DNA of 55,000 nucleotides. Source: Gammaproteobacteria bacterium 28-57-27 (GTDB lineage: Bacteria; Pseudomonadota; Gammaproteobacteria; Halothiobacillales; Halothiobacillaceae). The notes below the pieces were generated by a model. It was not told the DNA's origin, did not search any database, and was given only the letters and a program-made list of their open reading frames with translations. The stretch is from positions 1-55,000 of the forward strand of contig NCGK01000021.1 in NCBI GenBank assembly GCA_002281735.1. The letters run 5' to 3'. The position numbers and the translations under genes are program-made. Positions within the stretch are counted from its first letter, which is position 1; the number at the start of each line of letters is the position of its first letter. Positions 46,289 through 55,000 of this stretch are shown piece by piece.

Positions 46289-48079
46289 TTGCCCAAGCGC
46301 GTTGCCCTTCTCGGTATGCCCAACACGGGCAAATCCACTTTATTTAACCGTTTGACCGGGGCTTCGGCGCGTACCGGCAACTGGCCTGGTCTGACGGTCG
46401 AGTTATTGGCCGCCAAATTGCCGCTGGGTGCGGACTTGGTTGAGCTGGTTGATCTTCCCGGTTTTTATGATCTGCATGGCATGACGGAAGACGAGCACGT
46501 GGTGCGGCGTTTTCTGGAGCGTGTGCCGCTCGATTTTTTGGTGGTCGTGCTGAATGCGGCGCAAATTGACCGTCAAATCAATCTTCTATTGCAGGTTAAG
46601 GCCTTGGGCGTACCCATGTTGGCTGTGCTTAATATGAGCGATGAGGCCAAGCGTTTTGGGGTGAGTATCGATGCGGCACGTTTGAGTACGGTGCTGGGTT
46701 TTCCGGTGCTGGAAATCAGCGCGCGTCGTGCCGAGGGTTTGGATCTGCTGCGTCAGGCGATTGCCGACGGTTTGCGTGTGGTCAACAACGTGTCGCAGGC
46801 GGAGTTGGCGCTACGCCTTGCGCCCGATGAAACGGTGCAAGACGAGGCCGATGCGCTGCTGCGCATGACGGTGAAGTCGCCGCGCGAGTTGTCGGATGGC
46901 ATGAGTGCGCGCTTGGATCATGTGTTGTTGCACCCTTTGTGGGGCTTGCCGATTTTCTTCCTCAGCCTGCTTTTGCTGTTTCAATTCATTTTTACGGTCG
47001 GTGCGCCGCTGCAAGATGCGGTGGCCTATCTGCTGGATCTTCTGCGTGATGCCATTGTGCAGCCGGTGGCGCATGTGTTGCCGCCGTTTGGAGAGGGCTT
47101 GCTGATTGGCGGTGTGTATGACGGTGTCGCCACCGTGGCGAGCTTTTTGCCGATCATCGCGCTGTTTTTTATTGTGATGTCGGCGGTGGAAGATTCCGGT
47201 TATCTGGCGCGCGCGGCGTTTTTGGTCGATGGTTTCATGGCGCGCATCGGGCTGGACGGGCGCGGTTTTGTGCTGCATTTGTTCGGCATGGGCTGCAATG
47301 TGCCAGCGGTGATGGGCACGCGGGTGATGCGCTCGCCCGCGCTACGTGCGCTGACCATGCTGGTGCTACCGTTTGCCTTGTGCGCAGCGCGCTTGCAGGT
47401 GTTTCTGTTTTTGATTGCCGCCCTGTTTGCTCCGGCGCAAGCGGCTTTGGTGTTGTTTAGTTTGTATGTGTTGAGCCTGTTGGCGGCCGTGTTGACGGCG
47501 GCGGTGTTCAAACGGCGTTATCACGCAGTGGAACCGGTGATTCTGGAGTTGCCACCCTACCGTCTGCCGCAAGTGGGCACCATGCTCAAATCCGCGTGGA
47601 ATGAAATTTCAGGATTTTTGCGCCGCGCCACGCAGTTTATTGTGGTCGGCGTGGTGGCGATTTGGTTGCTTACGCATTTGCCTTGGGGTGTGGAACCTTC
47701 GAGCCCCGCGAGTTTTGCCGGGCAATTGAGCCAGGCGGTGGGCTTTATTTTTGCGCCCTTGGGATTTGATGCGCTGTTGGGTGTGGCCTTGTTGTTTGGT
47801 TTTGTGGCCAAGGAAATCGTGCTTGGCGGTTTGGCCGTGTTGTATAGCGTGCAAGAAGATGGCTTGACTCAGGCCGTTCAACTGCACATGGACTGGGTGC
47901 AGGCCTACAGTTTCATGCTGTTTACCTTGCTCTACACACCCTGCGTGTCCACCTTGGCAGCGATTCAAGCCGAAGGCAAAAATTGGCGTTTGACCCTGAC
48001 CAGCGTGCTCTGGTCGGTCGGGTTGGCCTATGCAGTGAGCTTCGCGTTTTATCAGACGGCGCGCTGGTTGGGGTATTAA
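46289..48079 (+). CDS. feoB: Ferrous iron transporter FeoB
   Basis: 596 residues starting at TTG 46289 after GAGGGA. The G domain has GMPNTGKSTLFNRLTG (G1), VDLPGFYDL (G3) and NMSDEAK (G4). About nine membrane segments follow with FLPIIALFFIVMSAVEDSGY and FGMGCNVPAVMGTRV. It imports Fe2+ across the inner membrane. It is shorter than E. coli FeoB (773) and no feoC follows. It ends just before a CCACAGAG repeat pair. Confidence 0.95.
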   Translation: MPKRVALLGMPNTGKSTLFNRLTGASARTGNWPGLTVELLAAKLPLGADLVELVDLPGFYDLHGMTEDEHVVRRFLERVPLDFLVVVLNAAQIDRQINLLLQVKALGVPMLAVLNMSDEAKRFGVSIDAARLSTVLGFPVLEISARRAEGLDLLRQAIADGLRVVNNVSQAELALRLAPDETVQDEADALLRMTVKSPRELSDGMSARLDHVLLHPLWGLPIFFLSLLLLFQFIFTVGAPLQDAVAYLLDLLRDAIVQPVAHVLPPFGEGLLIGGVYDGVATVASFLPIIALFFIVMSAVEDSGYLARAAFLVDGFMARIGLDGRGFVLHLFGMGCNVPAVMGTRVMRSPALRALTMLVLPFALCAARLQVFLFLIAALFAPAQAALVLFSLYVLSLLAAVLTAAVFKRRYHAVEPVILELPPYRLPQVGTMLKSAWNEISGFLRRATQFIVVGVVAIWLLTHLPWGVEPSSPASFAGQLSQAVGFIFAPLGFDALLGVALLFGFVAKEIVLGGLAVLYSVQEDGLTQAVQLHMDWVQAYSFMLFTLLYTPCVSTLAAIQAEGKNWRLTLTSVLWSVGLAYAVSFAFYQTARWLGY

Positions 48080-48086
48080 GACGAAT

Positions 48087-48159
48087 TTAGCCACAGAGAG
48101 CACAGAGTACACAGAGGAGAGTAAAGGCGGCTACCTTTCTCTGTGAGCTCTGTAGCTAA
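48087..48159. repeat. Compact CCACAGAG inverted-repeat pair
   Basis: Left arm TTAGCCACAGAGAGCACAGAG starts at 48087; right arm CTCTGTGAGCTCTGTAGCTAA ends at 48159, giving one hairpin between the convergent feoB and thioredoxin-like genes. It is the simplest of the three copies in the window and could also end transcription from either side. Confidence 0.8.
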
Positions 48160-48161
48160 AA

Positions 48162-48656
48162 TTAGTTCTTTTCCAACATGCCCTCAATCAATCCTTTCAC
48201 CTTATCCAAGTCGAAAATGCCGATTTTTTGGTACACCACCTGTCCTTGTGGGTCGAGCAGGAAGGTGGTCGGTGTCAGACGCACCGTGCCCATGGCCGCG
48301 CTGACACTGCCATCCTTATCCCATGCCAGCGGGTAGGCAACCTGTAAACGATCACGCAAGGCGCGTATTTGTGGCTCTTTGTCGTAATTCATGGCCACAC
48401 CAATCACTTGCAAGCCGCGCGCGGCGTAAGTTTTGTGCAGCTCGCTCAGGAGTGGAATCTCTTCGATGCAGCCGGGGCAGGAGGTGGCCCAAAAGGTGAG
48501 CAGTACCGGTTGGCCGCGCAAGGCGGCCAGGGAGGTGGCGGGGGCGTCCAGCATGGCTAATGGAGCATCCGGCGCGCTGTCTTTGGAGGCGCAGCCACTG
48601 AAAAGAAACGGTGAGATAGCTAGTGAGCAGGCCAAAAAACGGCGGCGTGTGAGCAT
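48162..48656 (-). CDS. TlpA/ResA-like thioredoxin-fold lipoprotein
   Basis: 164 residues. A twin-arginine-containing N-terminus (MLTRRRFLACSLAISPFL) leads to a lipobox FSGC. The thioredoxin fold has the redox motif CPGC in FWATSCPGCIEEIPLL and a cis-proline region RLTPTTFLLD. It probably reduces disulfides in the periplasm, for example in cytochrome c maturation, though no ccm genes are near. Confidence 0.9.
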   Translation of the reverse strand: MLTRRRFLACSLAISPFLFSGCASKDSAPDAPLAMLDAPATSLAALRGQPVLLTFWATSCPGCIEEIPLLSELHKTYAARGLQVIGVAMNYDKEPQIRALRDRLQVAYPLAWDKDGSVSAAMGTVRLTPTTFLLDPQGQVVYQKIGIFDLDKVKGLIEGMLEKN

Positions 48657-48740
48657 TTTTCAGGGCTCCGTAGGGTTTATCGGCGTGAGATGCGGTTATG
48701 ATTCAACGTATTCAAACACTTTGGCAAGAGGAGCTTACAC

Positions 48741-49784
48741 ATGATTCGCGTGGGTATCGTCGGTGGTACGGGATATACGGGCGTGGAGTTGCTACGTTTA
48801 TTGGCACTGCATCCTGAAGTCGAGTTGGCGGCGATTACCTCGCGCGGCAATGTCGGCGAGAAGGTGGCGGAGATGTTTCCCAACCTGCGCGGTCATGTGG
48901 ATCTGGCGTTCAGCGATCCTGCTGCAGCAGACCTGAAATCCTGCGATGTGGTGTTTTTTGCCACCCCGAATGGGATTGCCATGAGCGCGGCGCGTGAGCT
49001 GCTGGACGCGGGCGTGCGCGTGGTGGATTTGGCGGCGGACTTTCGTATCCAGGATCTGAATGTGTGGTCAAAATGGTACGGCATGACCCACGCCAGCCCT
49101 GATTTAGTGCGCGAAGCGGTGTATGGCTTGCCCGAATTGAATCGTGAGGCCATTCGTGGGGCGCGTTTGCTGGCCAATCCGGGCTGCCATGTGACTGCTG
49201 TGACGCTGGGGCTTTTGCCCTTGGTGCAGGCCGGTTGGGTGGATAGCTCGTCCTTGATCGCAGACTCCAAATCTGGGGTCAGTGGTGCCGGGCGCAAGGC
49301 CGAGATTCCGACCTTGATGGCGGAGGCGGGTGAAAGTTTCCGTGCGTATGCCGTGGGTGGACATCGGCATCATCCCGAAATTTGCCAAACCTTGAGTCTG
49401 CTGTCCGGTCAGCCGGTCGGGCTGACCTTTGTGCCGCATCTGGTGCCGATGGTGCGCGGGATCGAGGCCACGCTGTATGCGCGTTTGACCGCCGAAGCCA
49501 TGCGTGAGCGGGTTGATGTGCAGGCGCTGTTTGAGCAGGCGTATGCCGACGAGCCATTTGTGGATGTGATGCCGCCGGGCAGTTTGCCGGAAACACGCAG
49601 CGTGCGCGGCAATAATATGTGTCGCCTTGCGGTTTACCGTCCACAAGGTGGCGATACCGTGGTGGTGTCTTCGGTGATCGATAACCTGGTCAAGGGCGCC
49701 TCGGGGCAGGCCGTGCAGAACATGAATCTGATGTTCGGTTTCCCCGAGGATATGGGGCTGCGCATTGTTGGGTTATTGCCGTAA
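48741..49784 (+). CDS. argC: N-acetyl-gamma-glutamyl-phosphate reductase
   Basis: 347 residues. It reduces N-acetylglutamyl phosphate in arginine synthesis. The nucleotide-binding [17 protein letters not shown] is at the start. The catalytic cysteine is in [14 protein letters not shown], where most homologues have GCYPTA or similar. The active-site histidine is in [10 protein letters not shown]. No other arg gene is adjacent; the next gene, erpA, lies 60 bases on. Confidence 0.96.
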   Translation: MIRVGIVGGTGYTGVELLRLLALHPEVELAAITSRGNVGEKVAEMFPNLRGHVDLAFSDPAAADLKSCDVVFFATPNGIAMSAARELLDAGVRVVDLAADFRIQDLNVWSKWYGMTHASPDLVREAVYGLPELNREAIRGARLLANPGCHVTAVTLGLLPLVQAGWVDSSSLIADSKSGVSGAGRKAEIPTLMAEAGESFRAYAVGGHRHHPEICQTLSLLSGQPVGLTFVPHLVPMVRGIEATLYARLTAEAMRERVDVQALFEQAYADEPFVDVMPPGSLPETRSVRGNNMCRLAVYRPQGGDTVVVSSVIDNLVKGASGQAVQNMNLMFGFPEDMGLRIVGLLP

Positions 49785-49844
49785 GGTAAAAACGTATGCT
49801 TGGCGTGCTTGGTGCTAGAAATTATTTAATGTTGGAGAAAGATT

Positions 49845-50189
49845 ATGTCGAACGAATTTGAAGAACCGCTGATTTTTACGGATAGCGCCGCGGCCAAAGT
49901 GCGCCAGTTGATCGACGAAGAAGGTAACGAAGCACTCAAGCTACGCGTGTTCATCACCGGCGGTGGTTGCTCCGGCTTTCAATACGGCTTTACCTTTGAT
50001 GAAAACGAGCAGGAAGGCGATACGCGCATGGAGAAAGCTGGCGTAGCGCTGCTCGTTGATCCGATGAGCCTGCAATACCTGACCGGTGCCACCATCGACT
50101 ACACCGAGGGCTTGGAAGGCGCTCAATTTGTGATTCGCAACCCCAACGCCAGCACCACCTGCGGTTGCGGTTCCTCGTTTTCGGTTTAA
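49845..50189 (+). CDS. erpA: Iron-sulfur cluster insertion protein ErpA
   Basis: 114 residues of the A-type carrier family. The three cluster cysteines are in [11 protein letters not shown] and [10 protein letters not shown]. ErpA delivers [4Fe-4S] clusters, for example to IspG in E. coli. GGAG lies eight bases before the ATG. The argC-erpA-anmK neighbourhood is shared with Pseudomonas. Confidence 0.96.
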   Translation: MSNEFEEPLIFTDSAAAKVRQLIDEEGNEALKLRVFITGGGCSGFQYGFTFDENEQEGDTRMEKAGVALLVDPMSLQYLTGATIDYTEGLEGAQFVIRNPNASTTCGCGSSFSV

Positions 50190-50205
50190 TTTGGAAGGAT
50201 TCACC

Positions 50206-51381
50206 ATGAGTACAGATAGCGGCGCCTACATTCCCGGTTTGCAAAATGTGCCTGCCACCCGTTCGGCGATTTCATTTCTCGATGGTCAAAAAGGCATTTT
50301 GACCTATCGCGGTTATCCTATCGTCGAGCTGGCCAAACACAGTAGCTTTGAAGAAACCTGCTATCTGCTGCTGAATGGTGAATTGCCCAAGACGGACGCG
50401 CTGGCGACGTTTTACAACGAATTACGACTTAATCGGCGCGTGAAATACAACGTGCGCGAGATCATGAAGTTTTTGCCCACCAATGGGCATCCGATGGAAA
50501 TGCTGCAAACCTGCGTGGCCAGTTTGGGCATGTTTTATCCCGGTAGCGAGCGCATGACTGCCGAGGGCAATGGCCCCAGCGACGAATTCGTCAATGGCAC
50601 AGCGATCAAGATTCTGGCCACCATGGCGACGATTGTGGCTATGTGGAACCACATTCGCAAAGGTGATGACCCCGTGCCGCCGCGCGAAGACCTGAGCTAT
50701 GCGGCGAATTTTCTCTACATGATGAACGAGCGCGAGCCGGACGCGGTGGAAGCGCGGATTATGGATGCCTGCCTGGTGCTGCACGCCGAGCACACCATCA
50801 ATGCGTCCACCTTTGCGGCCTTGGTGTGTGGCTCGACCTTGGCCGCGCCCAATCTGGTCGTTGCCTCAGCCATTGGCACGCTGGCGGGGCCATTGCATGG
50901 CGGTGCCAATCAGCGTGTGTTGGAGATGTTGCGTGAGATTGGCTCGCCAGAAAACGCTGAAAGTTGGCTGGAAAAACGCCTCGCCAATAAACAAGTGGTC
51001 TGGGGCTTTGGACACCGCGAATACAAGGTCAAAGATCCGCGTGCCGATATTCTGCAAAGCATGCTGGAAGAGCTGCGCGAGCATCGTGGTGGCAATATCA
51101 GCCCGCTGTATGAGATTGCCAAGGCGCTGGAAACAGCGGCTTATGAGCGCCTGTCGCAAAAAGGCGTGCATCCCAATGTCGATTTTTATTCCGGCGTGCT
51201 GTATGACGCGCTGGGCATTCCTGAAGATCAATTCACGCCAATTTTTGCCATTTCACGCACCGCAGGCTGGCTGGCACATTGGAAGGAGCAGATTGCGAAT
51301 AACCGCATCTACCGTCCTACGCAGGAATATGTTGGGGCAGAGGCACGGGAGTATGTTGAGCTTTCCGCGCGCTCAACTTAA
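50206..51381 (+). CDS. gltA: Citrate synthase (short form)
   Basis: 391 residues. Catalytic regions are AGPLHGGANQRVLEML, WGFGHREYKVKDPRA and NVDFYSGVLYDALGI. It condenses acetyl-CoA and oxaloacetate. It lacks the extra N-terminal part of the E. coli-type NADH-regulated enzyme (427 residues), so it resembles the shorter type; allosteric control by NADH is unlikely (inference). The ATG at 50206 has GGAAGGA upstream. It lies between erpA and anmK, where Pseudomonas has no such gene. Confidence 0.93.
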   Translation: MSTDSGAYIPGLQNVPATRSAISFLDGQKGILTYRGYPIVELAKHSSFEETCYLLLNGELPKTDALATFYNELRLNRRVKYNVREIMKFLPTNGHPMEMLQTCVASLGMFYPGSERMTAEGNGPSDEFVNGTAIKILATMATIVAMWNHIRKGDDPVPPREDLSYAANFLYMMNEREPDAVEARIMDACLVLHAEHTINASTFAALVCGSTLAAPNLVVASAIGTLAGPLHGGANQRVLEMLREIGSPENAESWLEKRLANKQVVWGFGHREYKVKDPRADILQSMLEELREHRGGNISPLYEIAKALETAAYERLSQKGVHPNVDFYSGVLYDALGIPEDQFTPIFAISRTAGWLAHWKEQIANNRIYRPTQEYVGAEAREYVELSARST

Positions 51382-51397
51382 AGGGGGATGCGCCGGC

Positions 51398-52522
51398 TCA
51401 ATGAGCCGAGTAAATCGCACCCAAAACCCGTAACCCCTTCGCGCCGGTCACTGCTGGCAAATTACCCGGCAGGCCGAGCATGGTTTGCCGTGCCAGCCAG
51501 GCAAAGGCCATCGCCTCAACCCAGGCCGGCTCGATGCCGTAATCTGCGGTGCTTTCGATGAGCATCCCTTTTGCCAGTGCGCGCAAGCGCTGCATCAAGG
51601 CCGTGTTGTAGGCACCTCCGCCACAGATAAGCGCGCGTTTTGCATCGGGAGCATTCGCTTCAATCGCCGCCATGAGGCTGTGCGCGCTAAGTTCAAGCAG
51701 CGTGGCTTGAGTATCTGGTGCGGGAAGCGTGTCGAGTAAGTCGCCTGCCCGAGCCTGCAACCATGCCAAATTAAACAATTCAGGGCCGGTGCTTTTGGGG
51801 GCGACTTGCGCAAAATAAGGTTCAGCCAGTAAGCGCGCGAGTAGGTCTGGCTGCGCTTGACCACTTTGCGCCCACGCACCTGCGCGATCATAGGCGTGTC
51901 CAAGGTGGCGCTGTGTCCACGCATCCATCAAGGTGTTGCCGGGGCCGGTGTCAAAGCCGCGCACAGGCGTTGCCGGGTCGTTTTTGGGTGGCAGGATGGT
52001 GATATTGGCAATGCCACCGATATTGGCGATCACGCGGGTTTCAGTGGTATCCGCAAACAGTGCCGCGTGAGCGGGCGGCACCAGCGGCGCACCTTGCCCC
52101 CCGGCGGCAATGTCGCGGCGGCGAAAGTCGGCCACGACGGTTAAGCCGGTGCGTTCGGCAATACGATGCGGGTCACCGAGTTGTAGGCTGTAGGGATAGT
52201 CGCCATGCGGGTCGTGGTGCAGGGTTTGTCCGTGCGAGCCAATAGCTGTGATGTCGCTGCGCTTGAGCATGCTGCGCTCAATCAGATCATTGGCAGCCTG
52301 GGCAAAAACCTCACCGAGCCATGCATCCAGTCGCGCGACGCGAGGCATGGCGCGCACGGCATCCACATGCATGAGGGCGCGCAATTCGGCCAGCAAATTA
52401 TCCGGATAGGGCGTGGTGTGCTGGGCAATCAATTGCGCACGACCATCATCGGCGAAATCAACAATGCAGGCGTCCATGCCATCCATGCTGGTGCCGGAAA
52501 GCAGGCCAAGGTAAAGCGACAT
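51398..52522 (-). CDS. anmK: Anhydro-N-acetylmuramic acid kinase
   Basis: 374 residues. The ATP-binding GLLSGTSMDGMDACIVDF is at the start; NIGGIANITIL and GFDTGPGNTLMDAW are further ASKHA motifs. It phosphorylates and opens 1,6-anhydroMurNAc to MurNAc-6-phosphate in wall recycling. It starts 14 bases after the M23 peptidase gene on the same strand, pairing a wall-cleaving and a wall-recycling enzyme. Confidence 0.95.
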   Translation of the reverse strand: MSLYLGLLSGTSMDGMDACIVDFADDGRAQLIAQHTTPYPDNLLAELRALMHVDAVRAMPRVARLDAWLGEVFAQAANDLIERSMLKRSDITAIGSHGQTLHHDPHGDYPYSLQLGDPHRIAERTGLTVVADFRRRDIAAGGQGAPLVPPAHAALFADTTETRVIANIGGIANITILPPKNDPATPVRGFDTGPGNTLMDAWTQRHLGHAYDRAGAWAQSGQAQPDLLARLLAEPYFAQVAPKSTGPELFNLAWLQARAGDLLDTLPAPDTQATLLELSAHSLMAAIEANAPDAKRALICGGGAYNTALMQRLRALAKGMLIESTADYGIEPAWVEAMAFAWLARQTMLGLPGNLPAVTGAKGLRVLGAIYSAH

Positions 52523-52536
52523 GGATGTGTTTAGGC

Positions 52537-53991
52537 TTAGTTGTTGCGGGTGTCGGTGTCGATGCTGGCGGTTTTGGCTTCGTTTTCCATGCGTGCCAGT
52601 TGTGTCATCAGTTGCGCTGACTCATTCAGGAAGCGTGCGTGCTGATTGGTTGCAATGGGCGTGGCTTCGGGCAGCTTGGCGGACAGAGGGTCTTGGTGTA
52701 CGCCATTGACGCGGAATTCGTAGTGCAGATGGGGGCCTGTGGCATAACCCGTCGCACCGACATAGCCAATGACCTGGCCTTGCTTGACGCTTTCACCTTG
52801 GCTCAGGCTGGGCTCAAAGCGTGACATATGTCCATAAACGGTACTGTACGCGCCGTCATGTTGCAGCATGACAACCTTGCCGTATCCACCTTTCCAGCCT
52901 TGGAAGGAGATCTTTCCATCGGCGGAGGCGCGGATCGGTGTGCCAGCAGGAGCGGCAAAATCAACGCCTTTGTGTTCGCGCACGACATTGAGAATAGGAT
53001 GCAGGCGGGCATGGGTAAAGCCCGAGCTAATGCGTGAGAATTCAACAGGATAGCGCAGGAATCCGCGCTCCAGGCTTTTGCCATCCGGGGTGTAGTACGC
53101 GGTGTTGCCGCTGCTATCGCTATAGCGCACGGCTTGATAGAGCTTGCCATTATTGGTGAATGAGGCGGCGAGGATGTCGCCGGTAGTCACTTGCACACCG
53201 TCCTTGTACACCGATTCATAAAGGATGCTGAAGCTGTCGCCATCTTTAATGTCGGTAAGGAAGTTGATTTTCCAACCGAAGATCTCGGCGAGCTGCATCA
53301 CGATGTCTGGTGCAATGCCCGCTTCAGTAGCGGCGTTGTAAAAAGAATCGTGAATGGTTCCGTGACCGAGAGCCTGGCGGTATTCGAGCGGATGTTGTTC
53401 AACTTCGGCTTTGAAGTCGCCATCTTCAGTACGCACGATGTGCAAGGTGCGTTCCATGCCTAGGTTGTAACTCAAGCGCTGGAGTTGCGGGTTGCCGTCC
53501 TGCTCGTCTGAGAGCTCAAGGTTGATCGATTCACCGGCGCGCAGGCGGGTGAGCGATTTCGCATCACTACCAAGCTTGATGATTTGATCCAGCTCGCTGG
53601 AAGGAAGTGAAAGTTTGGCAAAAATCTTGGAAAGGTTGGAGCCTTTTTCGATGGTGACATCGACGGTTTTGAGCGCTGGATTTTCGGCTGAAGTGCCTGG
53701 AACAGCTTCAGGGGTGTTTGTCTCGCCTGGCTGGGCAAGGTTCGCTACGGGCGGGGCCAAATCGGCCGAAGGCGTGAGCGAAATAACGGGGGGGGGTAAT
53801 ACGGTGGCGCTTAATTGATTAGAGGGCGCGAGTGGGTCGTCATGCGTGCCAAAAGGATGCTCACCGACTTTGCCGATGACAACACCAAGACTGGTTAGGC
53901 CGACTGCCAGAACGCTAAAACGTAATAAATTGTGTGAGCGTTTGCGGAAGGAGAGCTGACTGCGATTCTTGATGGCCATGGGTCGGTGCAT
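52537..53991 (-). CDS. M23-family peptidoglycan endopeptidase (MepM-like)
   Basis: 484 residues. An N-terminal membrane anchor ([16 protein letters not shown]) is followed by a proline-rich stretch, a LysM-like/OapA-type domain and a C-terminal M23 zinc peptidase with [14 protein letters not shown] (His and Asp ligands) and [12 protein letters not shown] (HxH). It would cut peptidoglycan cross-links during growth. The ATG at 53991 is preferred over a TTG two codons upstream; the ATG at 53979 has no site. It is divergent from tyrS. Confidence 0.93.
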   Translation of the reverse strand: MHRPMAIKNRSQLSFRKRSHNLLRFSVLAVGLTSLGVVIGKVGEHPFGTHDDPLAPSNQLSATVLPPPVISLTPSADLAPPVANLAQPGETNTPEAVPGTSAENPALKTVDVTIEKGSNLSKIFAKLSLPSSELDQIIKLGSDAKSLTRLRAGESINLELSDEQDGNPQLQRLSYNLGMERTLHIVRTEDGDFKAEVEQHPLEYRQALGHGTIHDSFYNAATEAGIAPDIVMQLAEIFGWKINFLTDIKDGDSFSILYESVYKDGVQVTTGDILAASFTNNGKLYQAVRYSDSSGNTAYYTPDGKSLERGFLRYPVEFSRISSGFTHARLHPILNVVREHKGVDFAAPAGTPIRASADGKISFQGWKGGYGKVVMLQHDGAYSTVYGHMSRFEPSLSQGESVKQGQVIGYVGATGYATGPHLHYEFRVNGVHQDPLSAKLPEATPIATNQHARFLNESAQLMTQLARMENEAKTASIDTDTRNN

Positions 53992-54069
53992 ACGCAATTC
54001 TCTAACGGCTGTAATAATCTGGTTAAAATAGCGCCCACTTTATCATCGGTCAACAAAATGAGGCTTGAC

Positions 54070-55000
54070 ATGCACACTATTGAAGGCGCTTTGCGTGAGA
54101 TACGCCGCGGCACCGAAGAAATTCTTGTCGAGGCAGAACTCGTCGAGAAATTGAAGCAGGGGCGGCCATTGCGCATCAAGGCTGGATTTGACCCTACTGC
54201 GCCGGATTTGCATCTTGGGCACACAGTGCTCATTAATAAGCTGCGCACCTTTCAGGAGTTGGGGCATGAGGTTATTTTTCTGATTGGCGACTTCACCGGC
54301 ATGATTGGTGACCCGACTGGAAAGAGCGCTACGCGCAAACCACTGACGCGTGAGCAGGTGTTGGAAAACGCACGCAGCTACGAGGAGCAGGTGTTCAAGA
54401 TTCTTGATCCACAGAAAACGCGAGTCGAATTCAATTCAAGCTGGATGGGCAAGATGGATTCGAGTGAAATGATTCGTTTGGCCTCCCGTTACACGGTAGC
54501 GCGTATGCTGGAGCGCGATGATTTCAGCAATCGCTATGCCGGGCAGCAGCCCATTGCCATTCATGAGTTCCTCTATCCGCTGGTACAAGGATATGACTCG
54601 GTTGCGCTGGACGCCGACATAGAGCTTGGCGGAACCGATCAAAAGTTTAACCTACTAGTTGGGCGTGAATTACAACGTCAGTATGGCAAGCCGCAACAGG
54701 TTGTGATGACGATGCCTATTCTCGAAGGCTTGGACGGCGTACAAAAAATGTCGAAGTCCTTGGGTAACTACATTGGTGTCAGTGAGCCGGCGCACGAAAT
54801 GTTCGGCAAGTTGATGTCGATTTCCGACACCTTAATGTGGCGTTACTTTGAACTGCTGAGCTTCCGACCGCTGGAGCAGATTGTTGAGCTCAAGCGACAA
54901 GCGAGCGAAGGGCGCAATCCGCGTGACATTAAATTTGAGCTTGGCGTGGAGCTAGTCAATCGCTTTCATGGCGACAGCGCGGGTGAGCAGGCTTGTCAGG
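54070..55000 (+). CDS. tyrS: Tyrosyl-tRNA synthetase, N-terminal part
   Basis: The frame is open to the window edge for 310 residues. Class I motifs are HLGH in [13 protein letters not shown] and KMSKS in [14 protein letters not shown]; the tyrosine-binding region includes [18 protein letters not shown] and the overall form match the TyrZ-like group seen beside M23/anmK genes in Pseudomonas. The ATG at 54070 has GAGG seven bases upstream; an ATG at 54058 is an alternative. The C-terminal S4-like domain is outside the window. Confidence 0.95.
   Translation, partial: MHTIEGALREIRRGTEEILVEAELVEKLKQGRPLRIKAGFDPTAPDLHLGHTVLINKLRTFQELGHEVIFLIGDFTGMIGDPTGKSATRKPLTREQVLENARSYEEQVFKILDPQKTRVEFNSSWMGKMDSSEMIRLASRYTVARMLERDDFSNRYAGQQPIAIHEFLYPLVQGYDSVALDADIELGGTDQKFNLLVGRELQRQYGKPQQVVMTMPILEGLDGVQKMSKSLGNYIGVSEPAHEMFGKLMSISDTLMWRYFELLSFRPLEQIVELKRQASEGRNPRDIKFELGVELVNRFHGDSAGEQACQ

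Noticed and set aside
51394-51408. Short palindrome between gltA and anmK as a terminator
   Set aside because: The loop is a single base and there is no T-run.

Overview
This 55 kb window looks like the chromosome of a free-living gammaproteobacterium. The evidence is the unbroken tuf/S10/spc/alpha ribosomal array, the lptD-surA-pdxA-rsmA-apaG-apaH order known from E. coli and Pseudomonas, the HAD hydrolase-rppH-ptsP trio, and the argC / erpA / anmK / M23 peptidase / tyrS neighbourhood, which resembles Pseudomonas. I could not fix the genus. Almost all of the window is densely packed housekeeping DNA. I saw no prophage, CRISPR array, transposase gene, defence island, tRNA or rRNA.

Layout. 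2-13659 (+): end of tuf, then rpsJ to rplQ with secY and rpoA, closed by a two-way terminator near 13700. Candidate promoters lie before rplC, with a hairpin leader, and before rpsM. rpmJ is missing from its usual place after secY. 13726-22873 (-): adk, lptD, surA, pdxA, rsmA, pgl, apaG, a methyltransferase and apaH, covering outer-membrane assembly, PLP synthesis, rRNA methylation and Ap4A hydrolysis. 22970-28480 (+): ppa, then the rod-shape and wall set mrdA-rodA-mltB-rlpA. 28547-35435 (+): a tripartite RND efflux operon followed by a LysR regulator. 35506-38884: a small exported protein, then (-) a MoaB-like protein, a membrane protein, rimO and a DUF3579-like protein. 39007-41858: an asparaginase-domain protein, dcd, a HAD phosphatase (-) and rppH. 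41855-45709: ptsP and a fused PPK2 (-). 45959-48079: a Fur-box-like site and feoAB. 48162-55000: a thioredoxin-like lipoprotein (-), argC, erpA, gltA, anmK (-), an M23 peptidase (-) and the start of tyrS.

The least ordinary content is small repeated DNA. Three intergenic inverted pairs of a TTAGCCACAGAG-type repeat occur at about 22.1, 40.4 and 48.1 kb. The first supplies the 5' end of the lptD reading frame. Two MITE-like elements with TAGGACTTACGCA ends and 5-bp target duplications flank dcd. One of them is nested inside a CCACAGAG pair and itself holds a third palindrome. A separate 143-bp element with perfect 17-bp inverted ends and a 4-bp target duplication sits inside the 3' end of the methyltransferase gene and keeps the frame open, adding 49 residues. 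I did not find a convincing undescribed multi-gene system. The in-frame insertion, the repeat-derived lptD start and the relocated S10 leader are the best leads.
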